NCBI RefSeq assembly: GCF_027942865.1 | Contig: NC_134515.1 | Coordinates: forward strand, 28,882,449 to 28,946,448 | Length of the DNA: 64,000 nucleotides | Source: Odontesthes bonariensis | Lineage: Eukaryota; Chordata; Actinopteri; Atheriniformes; Atherinopsidae | Direction of reading: 5' to 3' | Shown: positions 33,572-59,806 of the stretch, piece after piece | Layout of the letters: every line of letters starts with the position of its first letter | Position numbering within the stretch: position 1 is the first letter of the stretch | Notes under the pieces: generated by a model | Told to the model about the DNA's origin: nothing | Seen by the model: the letters and a program-made list of their open reading frames with translations, nothing else | The model's database searches: none | Program-made: the position numbers and the translations under genes

Positions 33572-36029
33572 GGTTACGATACAAATAAATGCTCCTCACT
33601 TCGAACGTTCAGTTCTATTCTGCACATGTCGAGCTTTCAGATTCTTCAGTCAAGTAAGTCCACTAAAACCACACCGACCGTAGAAATACACCATAGAAAT
33701 ACACCAACGTGTACCAAATGGTTGGCATGTACAAAAGCACAATAGGTTGATCAAAAGTTAAAGGACGTAATGATTACGTGTTGTTCAGACTATTTAACCA
33801 AATGAAAAATATATAAAGAGCCAGGATTTAAAACTCATCTTATTGTTTTTTTAGGATTACATTGTCAAAGATTAGTTGACAACATTTTTGGTAACATTTA
33901 AAGAATAGCCGCGAAAAATAAGTTATGCATTAGAAATTTTATTTAAAAAAAATCATATTTGGGCACTCTCAAATAGCTTATTTTGTGTAAGGAACTGTCC
34001 AGAAATTCAAAAAGTCAAGTAACATTAATGAATAAATAGTGATATGACATACATTACATGACATATTTGGCATACATATACATTCTGCCAAAAGGAGCAG
34101 AATTTGAAAAAGACCATTCTGGCAGTCGGATGCTGCTGCTGGATGTAAAGAATTTGCAAACATCATCCATCACCAACAGTTCATTTTGCATCCATTCAGT
34201 GCAGCTTTAATGTCTGCGTGTGAAAGAAAGAGAAACACAAAACTCGGGAACATATTACTCATAGGTTCTGGTTCCGCACTCAGAGAGGATATTGCATGTC
34301 ATATTCAAAAATGGATGACTATTCATAATCCTATTCGCAGAGCATGAGCGTCTCATAAAATCCCAGGGACAACCTGTGATTTTGAGGGGCTCATGTGAAA
34401 ACTGCAGCCATTCCATGGCCTCATCCAGGAAGTACACAGTGTATTGAGACACATATTTGATATTGAAAATTAGGGAAACTCCCAGCACACTTAATATGAA
34501 GCTGCATGCAGTCAATTCATTTATGTATCCACTGTTTGTTTGTTTTTTGTGATACTCTGAAGATAACTCCTGCTGATTGTGGTGATCCTCTTCCTGGTGC
34601 CAACAGCAGGTCAAGTTTTTCATTTGTTGAGTCAAACACATCCAGTATTTCAATTGTAATATGGTGTAACGTGATCGCTGGTTCGATCTCCAGCTTCTCA
34701 CATGTTCACCTTCAGCTATTCACCTGGCCAAGAAGCCAAAAAACTACACTTACATCACATCACCACTTACAAACAGAGCTATATTTTTTTTAGGACATTT
34801 TCAGAAAAGAACGCAACCAGAAAACAGGACGCAACGCAAAGAACGTTTAGAAAGCAGAGGAAAAACAAAATAATGTGATATAGTAGCGGTTTTGTTTTGC
34901 CTTTTTCTTTTTTCTGAAATGTCATGTTTTGTTTTGGGTGATTTGTTCCTGTTTTGTGAAGGTTGTGTTGGTTTTTTCTTGTGCTTTCCGTTTAGTTGTG
35001 TGCGTTTTGCACCTCAGGCCCACCGTACACTTCATTAGTCGAAGATGAAACACGTGTTGGTTTTAGAGAACTGGTGACTTCTGACCACGCCTGGTGATTT
35101 GTTGACTTTTGGTGTTTGAGAGAAATGTCTTGACAGCTGCGGGATGAATTTCCTTTGACGCATATGATAAACGAAGCTGTGTCACACTATTGTTAAATAT
35201 TTCCGTTGGCTGGTAACCCACTACTCTCCGCATTAGCTTACGTAACAAAGACCCACACGAAGAAGCCAGACGACGCCCAACTGGTCATGATCCAGTGGAT
35301 GAACGGATCAGATGATGTACTCTTACTGCATATCTTCCTCATTACACTGGCTAAAAATGGATTTTGAGTTCACGCCAGACTGGCCTTCGTCTGATGACTT
35401 ATGACTATATATATCATTTGATGTGTTTCATACTGAGTGCTGCAGTGTTTCCTAAACCAAATGTTCCTGCCTTTATTCCAAAAAGGCTCATTATGAAAGC
35501 GACTGACAGAATCACATTTAGACCGTGAGTAGAGTAATTATAATAAACCCATAAACAATTCCATTGGTGCTCTGTCATTCTGCAAACAAACCCTGTGAGC
35601 AAAGATATTTTGTTTGTATCCTTATATATTCATCTATATATTTGTTCTTTTGGGAGTTTCATACACTTAGTACACACAAAGAATGTCACGGCAAATTTTC
35701 TGTGATTTCTTTGCACTGTCCCATTTCTGGGGCACAATGATTCTATTCTACAACTATCAGGGATTTCTCAAATCAACACACTGTCACGATGATGCATATA
35801 GGGTCAAAAATGTAAATTAAAAACTTCTACTTTGATTAATAGTTCAGTGCTTAAATTTCCAAAATGTTGTTTGGGTCTGTAAGGCCTCTTACACTCCTGT
35901 CAGTAATCGTGTTTGCCTGCAGCCGGTAGCATCTCCATCAATGTAAAAAGGATTCGTTTGACAGTACGCCTAATCATTGGATGGACTGACACACAGTACC
36001 ACGGGTATGTCTAACAGAACAGTGCAGAT

Positions 36030-36321
36030 CTGAGAAAGAGGATCATAGATATAAACACGTCAGGAAGCTCTCTTGGAGCCATTTCTAAACACTTGCAGTC
36101 TCCCAAGATCCTCAGTTTATTGGAGGTGTAGCTGCTCTGTAGAAAGAAGATCCAAACTCTGAATGTCAACTGAGAGGAAGTTGGTCCCGGTGATCAGGAA
36201 CAAGCCAGGACCCACCAAGCTGCTGTGAGCTGGAAGCTGTTGGCACACCAGCGTCACTGTTTGAAGTCAAGTGTGTTGCACATCCACATGGACCATGAAG
36301 CTCTGGGGGTGTTATGCCGCC
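36030..36321 (+). pseudogene. Tc1/mariner transposase relic (DNA-binding region)
   Basis: The + strand frame from 36030 reads LRKRIIDINTSGSSLGAISK, matching the N-terminal helix-turn-helix of fish Tc1 transposases. After a break come RKLVPVIRNKPGPTK and then SLFEVKCVAHPH, in family order. Stops and frameshifts separate these pieces, and nothing of the DDE catalytic domain is recognised downstream. The terminal repeats were not located. It is a decayed internal fragment. Confidence 0.8.
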
Positions 36322-37757
36322 AGTGGAACAAGTAGAACAAACAATGTGATGGAATAAGAGAAGGAAGAACGCCCCAGAATTCTTTATCAGAACTTAAACC
36401 ATCTGCTAGATAGTTGAAACGTGGACACACCAACAAGACAAAGACTTCAAACAAATTTCAATGCTTTTAAGGTTTTAAAGCAGCTAACATTTAGCTTTGT
36501 CAATTGCCCTTTAGATCTCAACCCCAATCAGAGATATGCAGGTTGTGCTTGACATTCAAATGATCATTCATCATCAATATGATTCTTCGTGATCAATAAG
36601 AATCCCTGCAGGTGCTTTTTGATACATATTAAGGTCTGGTCAAGCAATTTGAAAGACATTTAACCAAACATATAGTGTACAGCTGACAGTAATTGTGACC
36701 CTGTCGTGATTTAATAGAAGAAAAAAAAATACAGTATAGATTTTTGCGACACACGTCTTTTATTATTTTTGGATAACTGCATTTAAACTTCTGATTGGGA
36801 TTCAGGATTGGGTTTTTTTTTGTATTGATTTTGTGATATTGGGCATGCAAATAGAATAGATAAGGACAGACAAACAGCTGATCAAACTAAAACAGACCTC
36901 TGTTTGTTCTCATTTGTCTGTTTAGCCCGTCATAGGATGGAATACCTGCCTTGTTCCTAACAGGTTAAACATGTTAGAACATTAAAGCACCACAAGAACA
37001 ACATAAAAAAAAAGTGACACAGGCGAAGCAATCCCATAAACATGTTCCACCTTCAGTCAAAGGTTATGCAAAGCAGCAATGTGATTCCTTTGGTGCAGCT
37101 TGTCAAGGCATTCAAAGAGGGAAGTGTCTCTCAGGAAACTGCAGAATGCTGCTCATTTCATGCCCTCAGACCAAGAAAAGGGGAAGAAATGATTCTCAAC
37201 TCTTAGTGCACCCTTGGGTTGCTTGACAGAAATCAACAAACATATCTTTGTGCTTGGAGTTACTGGAATGATGGGATAAAGTGCGGATGACAGAAGAAGG
37301 TAGCCAAGCAGTGCCTTGGCATTGCAGCTTGTATGTTTTTCTTCTCGTGTGGCCGTAGTCGCTTCATGTGGCGATCCATCCAGTCATTGGAAAGCATTTC
37401 TCTAATGACACATCAAATGAATTGGCTAGCATCTTCATTTAGCCTTTTAAGTGGTCAGAGGAGAGAAAAGGTGCTTGTTGCTGAGGCCTTGAGGCCTGAA
37501 AACAGCCCTCACTGTGGGAGTCGGTTTTCTGTGGTAGCATCAGGTAATCTGGTTATCTTGACGTTGAAAGCACCAATCTGGAGTAAGGCGGAACATTTTT
37601 ACTGATATCTCTGACGCAGAACACACACAGGGATCTTGCAAAAGCAGAACATTTTGTCCACATCTTAGTATAATTTGAATAAAGATGGATGACCTGGCAG
37701 TAGACCCTGTGGAATCATTTTGCCATGGAGGCTGTGTTTCTCCTTGATAGAATAAAG

Positions 37758-37760
<3 letters not shown>

Positions 37761-37793
<33 letters not shown>
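37761..37793 (+). repeat. Poly(T) run, 33 bp
   Basis: Pure T run, i.e. a poly(A) tail on the - strand. AATAAAGATA occurs on both sides of it (about 37751 and 37821), so it may be the tail of a - strand retroposon, but no body was identified. Confidence 0.9.
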
Positions 37794-37794
<1 letters not shown>

Positions 37795-38117
37795 TTCTTT
37801 TCTTAAACCCAACCACCAGAATAAAGATATTAAATACAATGAGGCTTTCGGCATTTTAGATCAATTCAATCTTTGGTTTCACAAATTTCCACAGCGTCTA
37901 AAGCTGCTGCATTATTGTTGGGAGGCCTCAGATAGATGAGAATGCAAACCTGGATTTATCCAAAAGTTGCCTCAGATAAGAGAATGTTATTGTGATTTAA
38001 AGTCAAAGCCGCAGGGCAACTTGTTAACTTTCTTCAGTTTAGCATATTTACAGCTTGATGTGTTGATTTGTTCTGCCTGACCCAGATTTGAATCCAACTG
38101 ATCAATACCAAGTAACA

Positions 38118-38131
38118 CCAGCAGGGGGCAG
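38118..38131 (+). promoter_or_regulatory. CTCF-like motif, + strand
   Basis: CCAGCAGGGGGCAG fits the vertebrate CTCF core CCASYAGRKGGC at every position. It is intergenic, about 1 kb downstream of the kdm5b poly(A) signal. Occupancy is unknown. Confidence 0.45.
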
Positions 38132-38400
38132 TTTGAGTCATGATCTGACGTCGAGAAAACCCCTCTAATGTGAACACTTTAAAATAATTTCGTTTTCAGG
38201 CCGTGTCCACCATTGTAACATGGCTACACAATGTTTAGCAGGAAACCTGAGGGACAGCCATACTTAAAAACAGGCGAATAATGGCTTATTCCCGTAAACA
38301 CATTTCTGATTTGTCAGTAAAAACTGCCTTGAACATCTTTCAGTTTCCATGTATTTCACTTCAGTTATCTGTCATATTCTTTCTTAGTGTTTGTCATGTT

Positions 38401-38417
38401 CAGGCTCCCTCTGCTGG
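38401..38417 (-). promoter_or_regulatory. CTCF-like motif, - strand
   Basis: The - strand reads CCAGCAGAGGGAGCC, one mismatch from the CTCF core. It faces the + strand motif 280 bp away (convergent). Motif match only. Confidence 0.35.
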
Positions 38418-39076
38418 TTTTGGGTTCCCATTCAGTGAAAACCAAGTATAAATTAAAAGGCAATAACTCAGCAAAATAAACCAAGCCTACATATTCATCG
38501 TCAGTTTTAATGGTCTGTGAATATGTTATGTTTTCTCGGGGGTCAAGGCATTGAAGACTGTGGAATAGTCTTTCGACTAAATGTACTGAACTTCCTGAGC
38601 ACAAAGTTAATTCACCTTAGGTTCTGATAGAATACTGCAAATAATCATCATACTACATTGACGCTCGTGCTCATCTTTAGGATGCGAGACCCAGGTCTGC
38701 ATTTAATGAATACAAATCCTGAGAAATGATTAGAGACTGATCTTTTATACTAGTAGAAAAGTTATGTCTGTATATAGAATCATAAAGACAGTTTAACTCA
38801 GAGGAAATGAGCAGATATGGAGACAACGTTTTGCTACATTTATACTTATTGTGAGTAAATGTTTGCTAAGTAACTGTTACTTGGGTTTTTATTCTCTGGG
38901 ATGACAGACAAGTTACAACTGCTGGCAAACAAAAAACAAAGAGATAAAAGGAGCTGTTACATAAGTCATGGATTGTACAGGATCTGGAAAGGATCATAAA
39001 ATCCAGTTTATGAGGACATCTTGTGGTTTCCTCAGTTCAAGTGAAAGGACCAGGCGTCTCCATAGAACAAACAAGC

Positions 39077-39082
39077 TTTATT
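39077..39082 (-). terminator. Candidate kdm5b polyadenylation signal
   Basis: TTTATT on + is AATAAA in the kdm5b transcript, about 850 nt after the stop codon. A 3' UTR of that size is reasonable. Use is inferred. Confidence 0.5.
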
Positions 39083-39676
39083 CACAATATAAACTTGTAA
39101 CATCTTCACCATCACCGAGTCCTTCCCTCTGTATCGTATGCTGGGTTACATTCTGTGGATCCGCCTGCTAGCAGCGTGTTTTTCCTTCAGCTTGCCTCCG
39201 GAGCGTCTCCACAGCTGTAACCCATCCGTCTGTGCAGCTTTCTGTACATCACACCACCATCGCAAAAACACAACTCAGCGGAGATCAAGCCATTTAGGTC
39301 ATTTCTGACCAAGAAAAAAAATTATTGCTCAGATAAATAAATCTATTCTACAAAAAAAGGAGGGGAGGGGGTAATTATATTATGATGCATGTACTAAACA
39401 CTAGATTTTAAAGAAAAAAAAATGCAACAGTTACTTTGGGGGGTGGGGGGTTAAGTGGGTAAATACCTCAACTTCTGTCCCTGTGGCTCTGATTTAACAT
39501 GCAATGAGGTTCAAAAGAAGATCATTCTAACCCTTAACTCGCTTTACTTGGGGGGGATCATGGTGTAAGACTCCTTTGCGCCGATGAAATGGAATCCCAT
39601 GCAGCACACTCACGTCCTGTGTTTTTTTTTTTTTTCCCATTTAGACAACCACAAACAATTTCATAGGAAGAAAGAA

Positions 39677-39682
<6 letters not shown>

Positions 39683-39714
<32 letters not shown>
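39683..39714. repeat. (AT)n microsatellite, 32 bp
   Basis: Uninterrupted AT array within the inferred kdm5b 3' UTR. Confidence 0.9.
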
Positions 39715-39717
<3 letters not shown>

Positions 39718-39817
39718 AAAATACAAAAAATAACTAACATTATAGTTTTGGACAACAAGTCAAAGAGGAGATAGCACCGCTGTTACAAAAGGGTTGGACA
39801 GATAGGGAAGGGAGTGA

Positions 39818-39840
39818 GGGGGGGGGGGGGGGGGGGGGGG
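39818..39840. repeat. Poly(G)/poly(C) run, 23 bp
   Basis: Uninterrupted G run on +, C in the kdm5b mRNA. Runs this long are rare and length is error-prone in assemblies. Confidence 0.9.
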
Positions 39841-39927
39841 TCACTGACACATCCAGACTCGACGCTCCAGTAACGGACTGAGGATGAGGACTCGCAGATT
39901 TCAGAAAAACCCTCTGCTTTCTCTTCA

Positions 39928-55166
<15,239 letters not shown>

Positions 55167-55460
55167 CGTTTCGACCCGGTGGAAGCTTGGACTGGACATG
55201 TCAGCGCTCGAGCCAGCGTGTTGTGGTTCAACTGGAGTGCTTTTTCAAATTTTCTATCCCGTCTTTTCACCGTCAGAGTCGGCTGCTACGAGTCGACATC
55301 AACACGAGAGGAGGCAGATTACACACACATAACCGACACACATACACACACATCCACGCAGAGTGAAGAGAATGTTCCAAGGCAGCGAGCACGTCCGCCC
55401 GAAAAACTAGACACCACACGGCTCTTATAAAAGCGTGCGAGATACCTAAATTTCCACTGT
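55167..55460 (-). promoter_or_regulatory. kdm5b 5' UTR / promoter region
   Basis: Sequence upstream of the kdm5b start codon, GC-richer at 55130-55260 and with a CA-rich segment near 55319-55355. No TATA or CCAAT box at standard spacing was seen. The alternative in-frame ATG (55199-55197) is inside it. Extent is arbitrary. Confidence 0.35.
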
Positions 55461-58030
55461 GTTTGTTATCAAATAGGCATATTGCTCAGTAACAACTGCT
55501 ATATAGGGTTTCCGTTTAGTGGTGTAACAAACCAGCTATTAACATTTTTATAACTTATCATTTAATTTTTTTCGACTTCCAAGTCGTGTTGCTTTTTAAC
55601 CTCCTCGTGGAAAAAGGCTACAGTCCAGTTTTCCCAAACTGTTCCCTGTTGTCTAGATGTGCAACCAAAGGTTTACTATTTATCCATTGTGCAACAGCCA
55701 AACCTCAAACAAAGAAATTAACAAGGAAATAACAAAAAATAAGTTAAAAAAAAGAATCAGAAGTGCCATAAGCAATGATGATATAACATGGCAGATGTTT
55801 AAAAAATGGACAAACATTTCCAAAAGAGGCACCCAGCTGTATTACCCACTCTGTTCAATTACACAACTGTTTCTGACACTCTACATTTGCTTATGCTCCA
55901 CCATATAATGAAGGGAAGTTTTTTTTTTTTTTTTGTAATTAAGATTAAGATTACTTTATTGTCATGAATGTTAACACGAAATGACTCCTCCGCGTTTGAC
56001 CCACCCAGGTTGGCACCTGTTGAACACACATGCACATGCACACAGTCACACACTCATGGAGACAGATGCTATACACAGGAAGCGGTGGGCAGCCAATAAC
56101 AGCGCTCGGGGAGCATGGGGGTAAGGGTACGTGCCTTGCTCAAGGGCACCTCAGCCGTGGCAAGGAGGTGAACTGCCACGCCTCCAGCTGTCAGTCCATC
56201 AATCCTTTTGAGCTGCAAATCGGTTTGATAAGAAGTAAAGTAGGTTAATCAACACATCGAGTTAAATATATCACAGTTGATTCAATCCAATTCAATCAGC
56301 ATATCGGTCACACCTTCCAACATGATTTCACTGATGGTAACAAAGTGTATTTCTCTGAAGTGGACCAGCCAATTAAAGTGCATGCACGCTGTATCATTGG
56401 ATGCTGTTTCATTCACAGTTGTAGTCGTAAAGTTAAGTTGTCATTGAAATATTCTCTGTGTTTTCACTGATAAAAACCCGCAATACACTGAAAACCAGAT
56501 GGCTCTTGGCATTTCCTTTACTTTTTGAACATTTACACACCACTGGCGGCACCTGGGCTCTGCATTATGAGCATATAACCATGATTCTTAATTACCTCTG
56601 GTGCTTTTACTACAGTAGAATTTAAAAGCAACATTTTTACTTGTGCGTTCCAAATGCAGACAAGCCTCCATGGTGATGACACGATCCCTCATGGTTTATA
56701 AGAGTTTGTATTTCTATGTAGAACACTAAAAATTGGTTACTGACTTTTCCCACAATACCATAAACCCACAAGAGGTGACACCTAACTGTGGGCAACACCA
56801 GTGATTATTATCGCATCTTGTTGAAAAAAAGTATTTAAATTTTAATTTAAATCTATAAATAAATATTTTCTACTGTTATTTGTTTACGACCGCGCGGATG
56901 GATATGGGCAGGTGACTCCTCCATGGCCACCGGGACTTGTTGTTTAAATAGCCAAAGTGAGAAGTTTCATTGGATGTTTCTCACAAAAGCTTCAAAACAT
57001 CTGCCGCTGAACAGCAGAACAACCACAGACACTTTGTCAGTTTTAGAAAAACTGGATTCGGTTAAAAACACACAACAGTTCTATAAAAAATAAATAAATA
57101 AAAGAAACCTATCAAAAATGAGACATGGCACATACAGTTGCCTGCTTTGTTTTGTATGGTTTAATTGATATCTGGGAGGTTTCTTAAAAAAATAATGCCA
57201 CGAATAGATTTAATCATCAGTTAACTAACAAACTAAGCTATAGTTTTGTTTGGATTTAGATTTAGGCTGTTTCTTCCTGTCCCTTCAAAATAACACCAGG
57301 ATGTTGAGATCAGAGCTCTGTGGGAGCCACACCATCTGCTGCTCAATTGTTTTTCTGGTTGATTGTTCTTCATGATGGTCATCTGTTAGCTGCCTCTGTG
57401 ATGGTTCAATGTGATAGATAGGAGTATACGGCCACTCAAATTTAAAACGAATGCACTTCAAAGGTCTTAAAGTAGAAGTGAATGCGTTGTATGCTACAAA
57501 TGACAAATGTTGCCTTTATTTCAAGCACCCCCGTGGAATTAATTCCTGGACTTTATTGCTCTATCCTTAACACCCAGTTGTAACACATACACAAAACTAA
57601 ACTTTGTGTGACATGTTTTTGTATTTCCTGTAGTGAACACTCACCTTTCAGACTTTCCAAAACTTTAGTCACAGTATAATGATAAATGTAAAATGTCACA
57701 TTGAATTAGAAACATCAATGGTCTTAGTTTTTGTGATCTTGCCTCACTGGTAACAAATCCAACCATGTTATGCCCAGGCATCTTATGAGATTCTAAAGCA
57801 ATAGTCCTGACATTGTAAGATATTGTGTGTTAAATTGAAAATTATGCAAATATACAATATTCTGAGCAGGCCCCTTTGAATAGCTCCAAAACACACTTTG
57901 TCCTGGTTTAAATTTTTTAGAAATTTTCCAAATCTTTTGAATTGTTCATAAAGATTATGTTAAACTGATGATGTTGCATCTATTCATTTTCCATACATTT
58001 CCACAATAGGCCAACTACTGACACTCGGAA
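55461..58030. other. Intergenic DNA right of kdm5b
   Basis: No coding exon is supported. It contains the dispersed repeat at 55934-56205 and otherwise AT-rich unique-looking DNA. Short frames at 55657 and 57506 have no family signature. Confidence 0.5.
55934..56205 (-). repeat. Dispersed fish repeat, LINE-like 3' end, copy 1
   Basis: On the - strand the left end reads ATGACAATAAAGTAATC, a typical LINE/SINE terminus. The body includes TTTGACCCACCCAGGTTGGC, CATGCACATGCACA and TTGCTCAAGGGCACCTCAGC, segments common in teleost intergenic DNA. A second partial copy lies at 58742-58815. Family name not certain. Confidence 0.65.
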
Positions 58031-58034
58031 ACTT

Positions 58035-58432
58035 TTTTACATTTTCAAAACTCTACTTAATCCTCCGCCACCTGCTACCAATCTGACGACAGACACCTTT
58101 GCCTCAGTCTTTACTGACAAAGTGGCAGTTATAAGCAAACAGTTTACTGAACTGCCCACACCCGAACCTTGTACCACAAAATTGACATGCAGAAGTCCTA
58201 CTGCATCATTTTCTTCATTCACCCCTCTCGCTGAGAGCTGTGTGTCTAAACTCCTCACATGTTGCCGTGTGCCTGCTGGACCTACATGCCCACTGGACCC
58301 TGTTCCTACTAATCTATTCCAATCCATCGCTCCTACTGTAACTGCAGCAGTCACACATGTGATTAATGCTTCACTGACACATTTCCTACCACATTCAAAC
58401 AAGCTCGCGGGTTACACCGCTGCTCAAGAAAC
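58035..58432 (+). pseudogene. LINE (L2/Maui-like) reverse-transcriptase ORF fragment
   Basis: The frame from about 58048 reads LNPPPPATNLTTDTFASVFT, then FTDKVAVISKQF, TCPLDPVPTNLFQS and THVINASLTHF. This is the segment between endonuclease and RT domains of L2-type LINEs (the CPLDPIPS motif). The frame slips before a recognisable TPLLKK motif near 58420, and the match stops by 58432. It is a short inactive piece. Confidence 0.75.
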
Positions 58433-58741
58433 CGGTTGTAGCCGAAACCGTGGTCTGTCCTGGGACCATGGTCTTTGGCACAGACTGGTTACTGCCACGA
58501 GGGGCGCTAGAGACACGGACCAGTTGATCCCTGACACAGACCAGTGGTCCCTACCACTAGGAGCGCTAAAAATACTGGTCCTGCAGCTTCTCAGTGGTCT
58601 GTCCCGTGGTCCTTATGGTGTGAATCAGTTAGTGAGTGGTCTGTGAAGCGGCTTTTGTAATTTTAATACATCTTCTCCCTTTTTGGTCATGGTGGCAGCA
58701 CTGTTTGATGAATAAACCAGCTCCTAGTGGTCACAAATTTG
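58433..58741. other. Unidentified repeat-like stretch
   Basis: Directly follows the LINE fragment. It has several GGTCTG / CCAGT-type words in both orientations (e.g. ACCAGTGGTCC, GTGGTCTGTCC) and two GAGCGCTA/GGGCGCTAG-type boxes, suggesting a palindromic non-coding element. No ends or target duplication could be fixed. Confidence 0.3.
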
Positions 58742-58815
58742 TTCTCCGCCTTTAACCCATCCAGGTTGGAACCTGTTGTAACACACATGCACATGCACAG
58801 CTTCACACACTCATA
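58742..58815 (-). repeat. Dispersed fish repeat, partial copy 2
   Basis: TTTAACCCATCCAGGTTGG and CACACATGCACATGCACA match the core of the copy at 55981-56060 with few differences. The flanking parts seen in copy 1 are missing, so this copy is truncated at both ends. Confidence 0.65.
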
Positions 58816-59360
58816 AGCCGCTTTCGGACAGAGCCGTTATAAGAACGCAGTTATAAGAACGGTCCTCCTCGAATTCCGTTCTGATAACTGTCCTTCCCCA
58901 GCGGAACTGTTTCAGTCTGCATTCGCACATGAGTCGGGACCAGGTCGGGACTGATGCGCCGCGCGCAGCCATCTGCGTCAGTGACGTGCGGCGTTATAGT
59001 TGACGCGTCTGTCACGACGGTGGCGGACCGTGACGTCAAAATGACGTTTCAGGCATGGCGCATCGCGTTGTCGTGCACCAGTCGATTTTTGTAACTTTGC
59101 TGCGCCGAGAACAACGAACCGGATGGACCGATGTGAGACCAGGCTCAGTGCTCAGTGAGGCAGAGGTGTGGACTCGAGTCATGTGACTTGGACTCGAGTC
59201 AGACTCGAGTCATGAATTTGATGACTTTAAGGCGCTAGCATGGTTGACGCATCTGTCACGGCGGTTGCGGACCGTGACGTCAAAATTATGTATCAGGCAT
59301 GGCGCTTCTCTTGAAAAGACGGCGCAGCGCGTTGTCGCGCACCAGTCGATTATTGCACAG
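58816..59360. mobile_element. Composite non-coding element with duplicated block and GACTCGAGTC repeats
   Basis: Begins with CCGCTTTCGGACAGAGCCG and two ATAAGAACG-type words, resembling ends of fish non-autonomous DNA transposons. It contains two copies of one block (58999-59088 and 59242-59353) that share GTCACGACGG/GTCACGGCGG, GGACCGTGACGTCAAAAT, CAGGCATGGCGC and CACCAGTCGATT. Between them lies 59161-59230, which starts CAGAGGTGTGGACTCGAG and repeats GACTCGAGTC three times, a repeat I have seen widely in fish genomes. No coding sequence. Class (PIF/Harbinger or hAT) is a guess. Confidence 0.5.
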
Positions 59361-59511
59361 GCATATGAAAATAGTAAAACAATTTCAATGCGTTAGCTAA
59401 ACCTTCTATATCAAGAGTGCCTATCATGATGCTGGGAACAGAATCTCTTTCCTAGAATAATGCAACCTTCATTTCTCAACTGATCATAACTTCGCAATGA
59501 GCACATTTCAA

Positions 59512-59806
59512 AATATCATGCCTCAAAGAACCCTGGTGTTTTTGAGCAAATCTGAGAAGAATTGCAGTCTGGGAGGGAACACTCATCAATGTCCACACAG
59601 CTAAAGTCTGGTGAACAGTTGTAACTTTGGCGACAGCAAGAAGAGTCGATGCAGACGTTTGTATTGTAGCAGGTAAGACCATCGCCTACAAAACCCTCTT
59701 TACAGAAACATGAGAAGGCTTTGCTGGCGAAAGAGTCAGCTCTTCCTCGTGACTCCAAGCAGGTGGCTTCCCTATGGCATGTGTCACAGCTGAAAACAAG
59801 CTTCCC
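59512..59806 (-). pseudogene. Truncated EGF-like exon (uromodulin/GP2-like family)
   Basis: An acceptor (TTTTTCTCAG) precedes 59806 on the - strand, followed by an open frame of about 95 codons. It reads CDTCHREATC, then FSCFCKEGFVGDGLTC, a complete six-cysteine EGF-like pattern. Next is a Cys-rich spacer and VDIDECSLPDC, which opens a second, calcium-binding-type EGF domain. That domain breaks off after SKTPGFFEA with a stop, where the family would continue with Cys. There is no donor at the break and no further exon downstream (no ZP domain). The break coincides with a sequence repeated near 60370. Most likely a lone exon fragment of a uromodulin/GP2/OIT3-type gene; an intact terminal exon of an odd gene is less likely. 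Confidence 0.6.

Larger units (their letters stand above)
33572..39076. other. Intergenic DNA between rap1 and kdm5b
   Basis: 5.5 kb with no intact gene. It contains a Tc1 transposase relic at 36030-36321, a 33-bp poly(T) at 37761-37793 and two CTCF-like motifs near 38118 and 38417. A - strand frame of 148 codons (34701-34255) starts only at GTG and has no recognised domain. Confidence 0.5.
39083..39927 (-). other. kdm5b 3' UTR with homopolymer and AT tracts
   Basis: Sequence between the kdm5b stop and the candidate poly(A) signal. It carries a 23-base G run on + (39818-39840; C23 in the mRNA, about 88 nt after the stop) and an (AT)n array (39683-39714). No coding potential is seen. Confidence 0.5.

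Noticed and set aside
58122..58646. 174-codon + strand frame as a host gene
   Set aside because: The first two thirds are LINE L2-type protein; the end runs into unrelated non-coding DNA after a frameshift.
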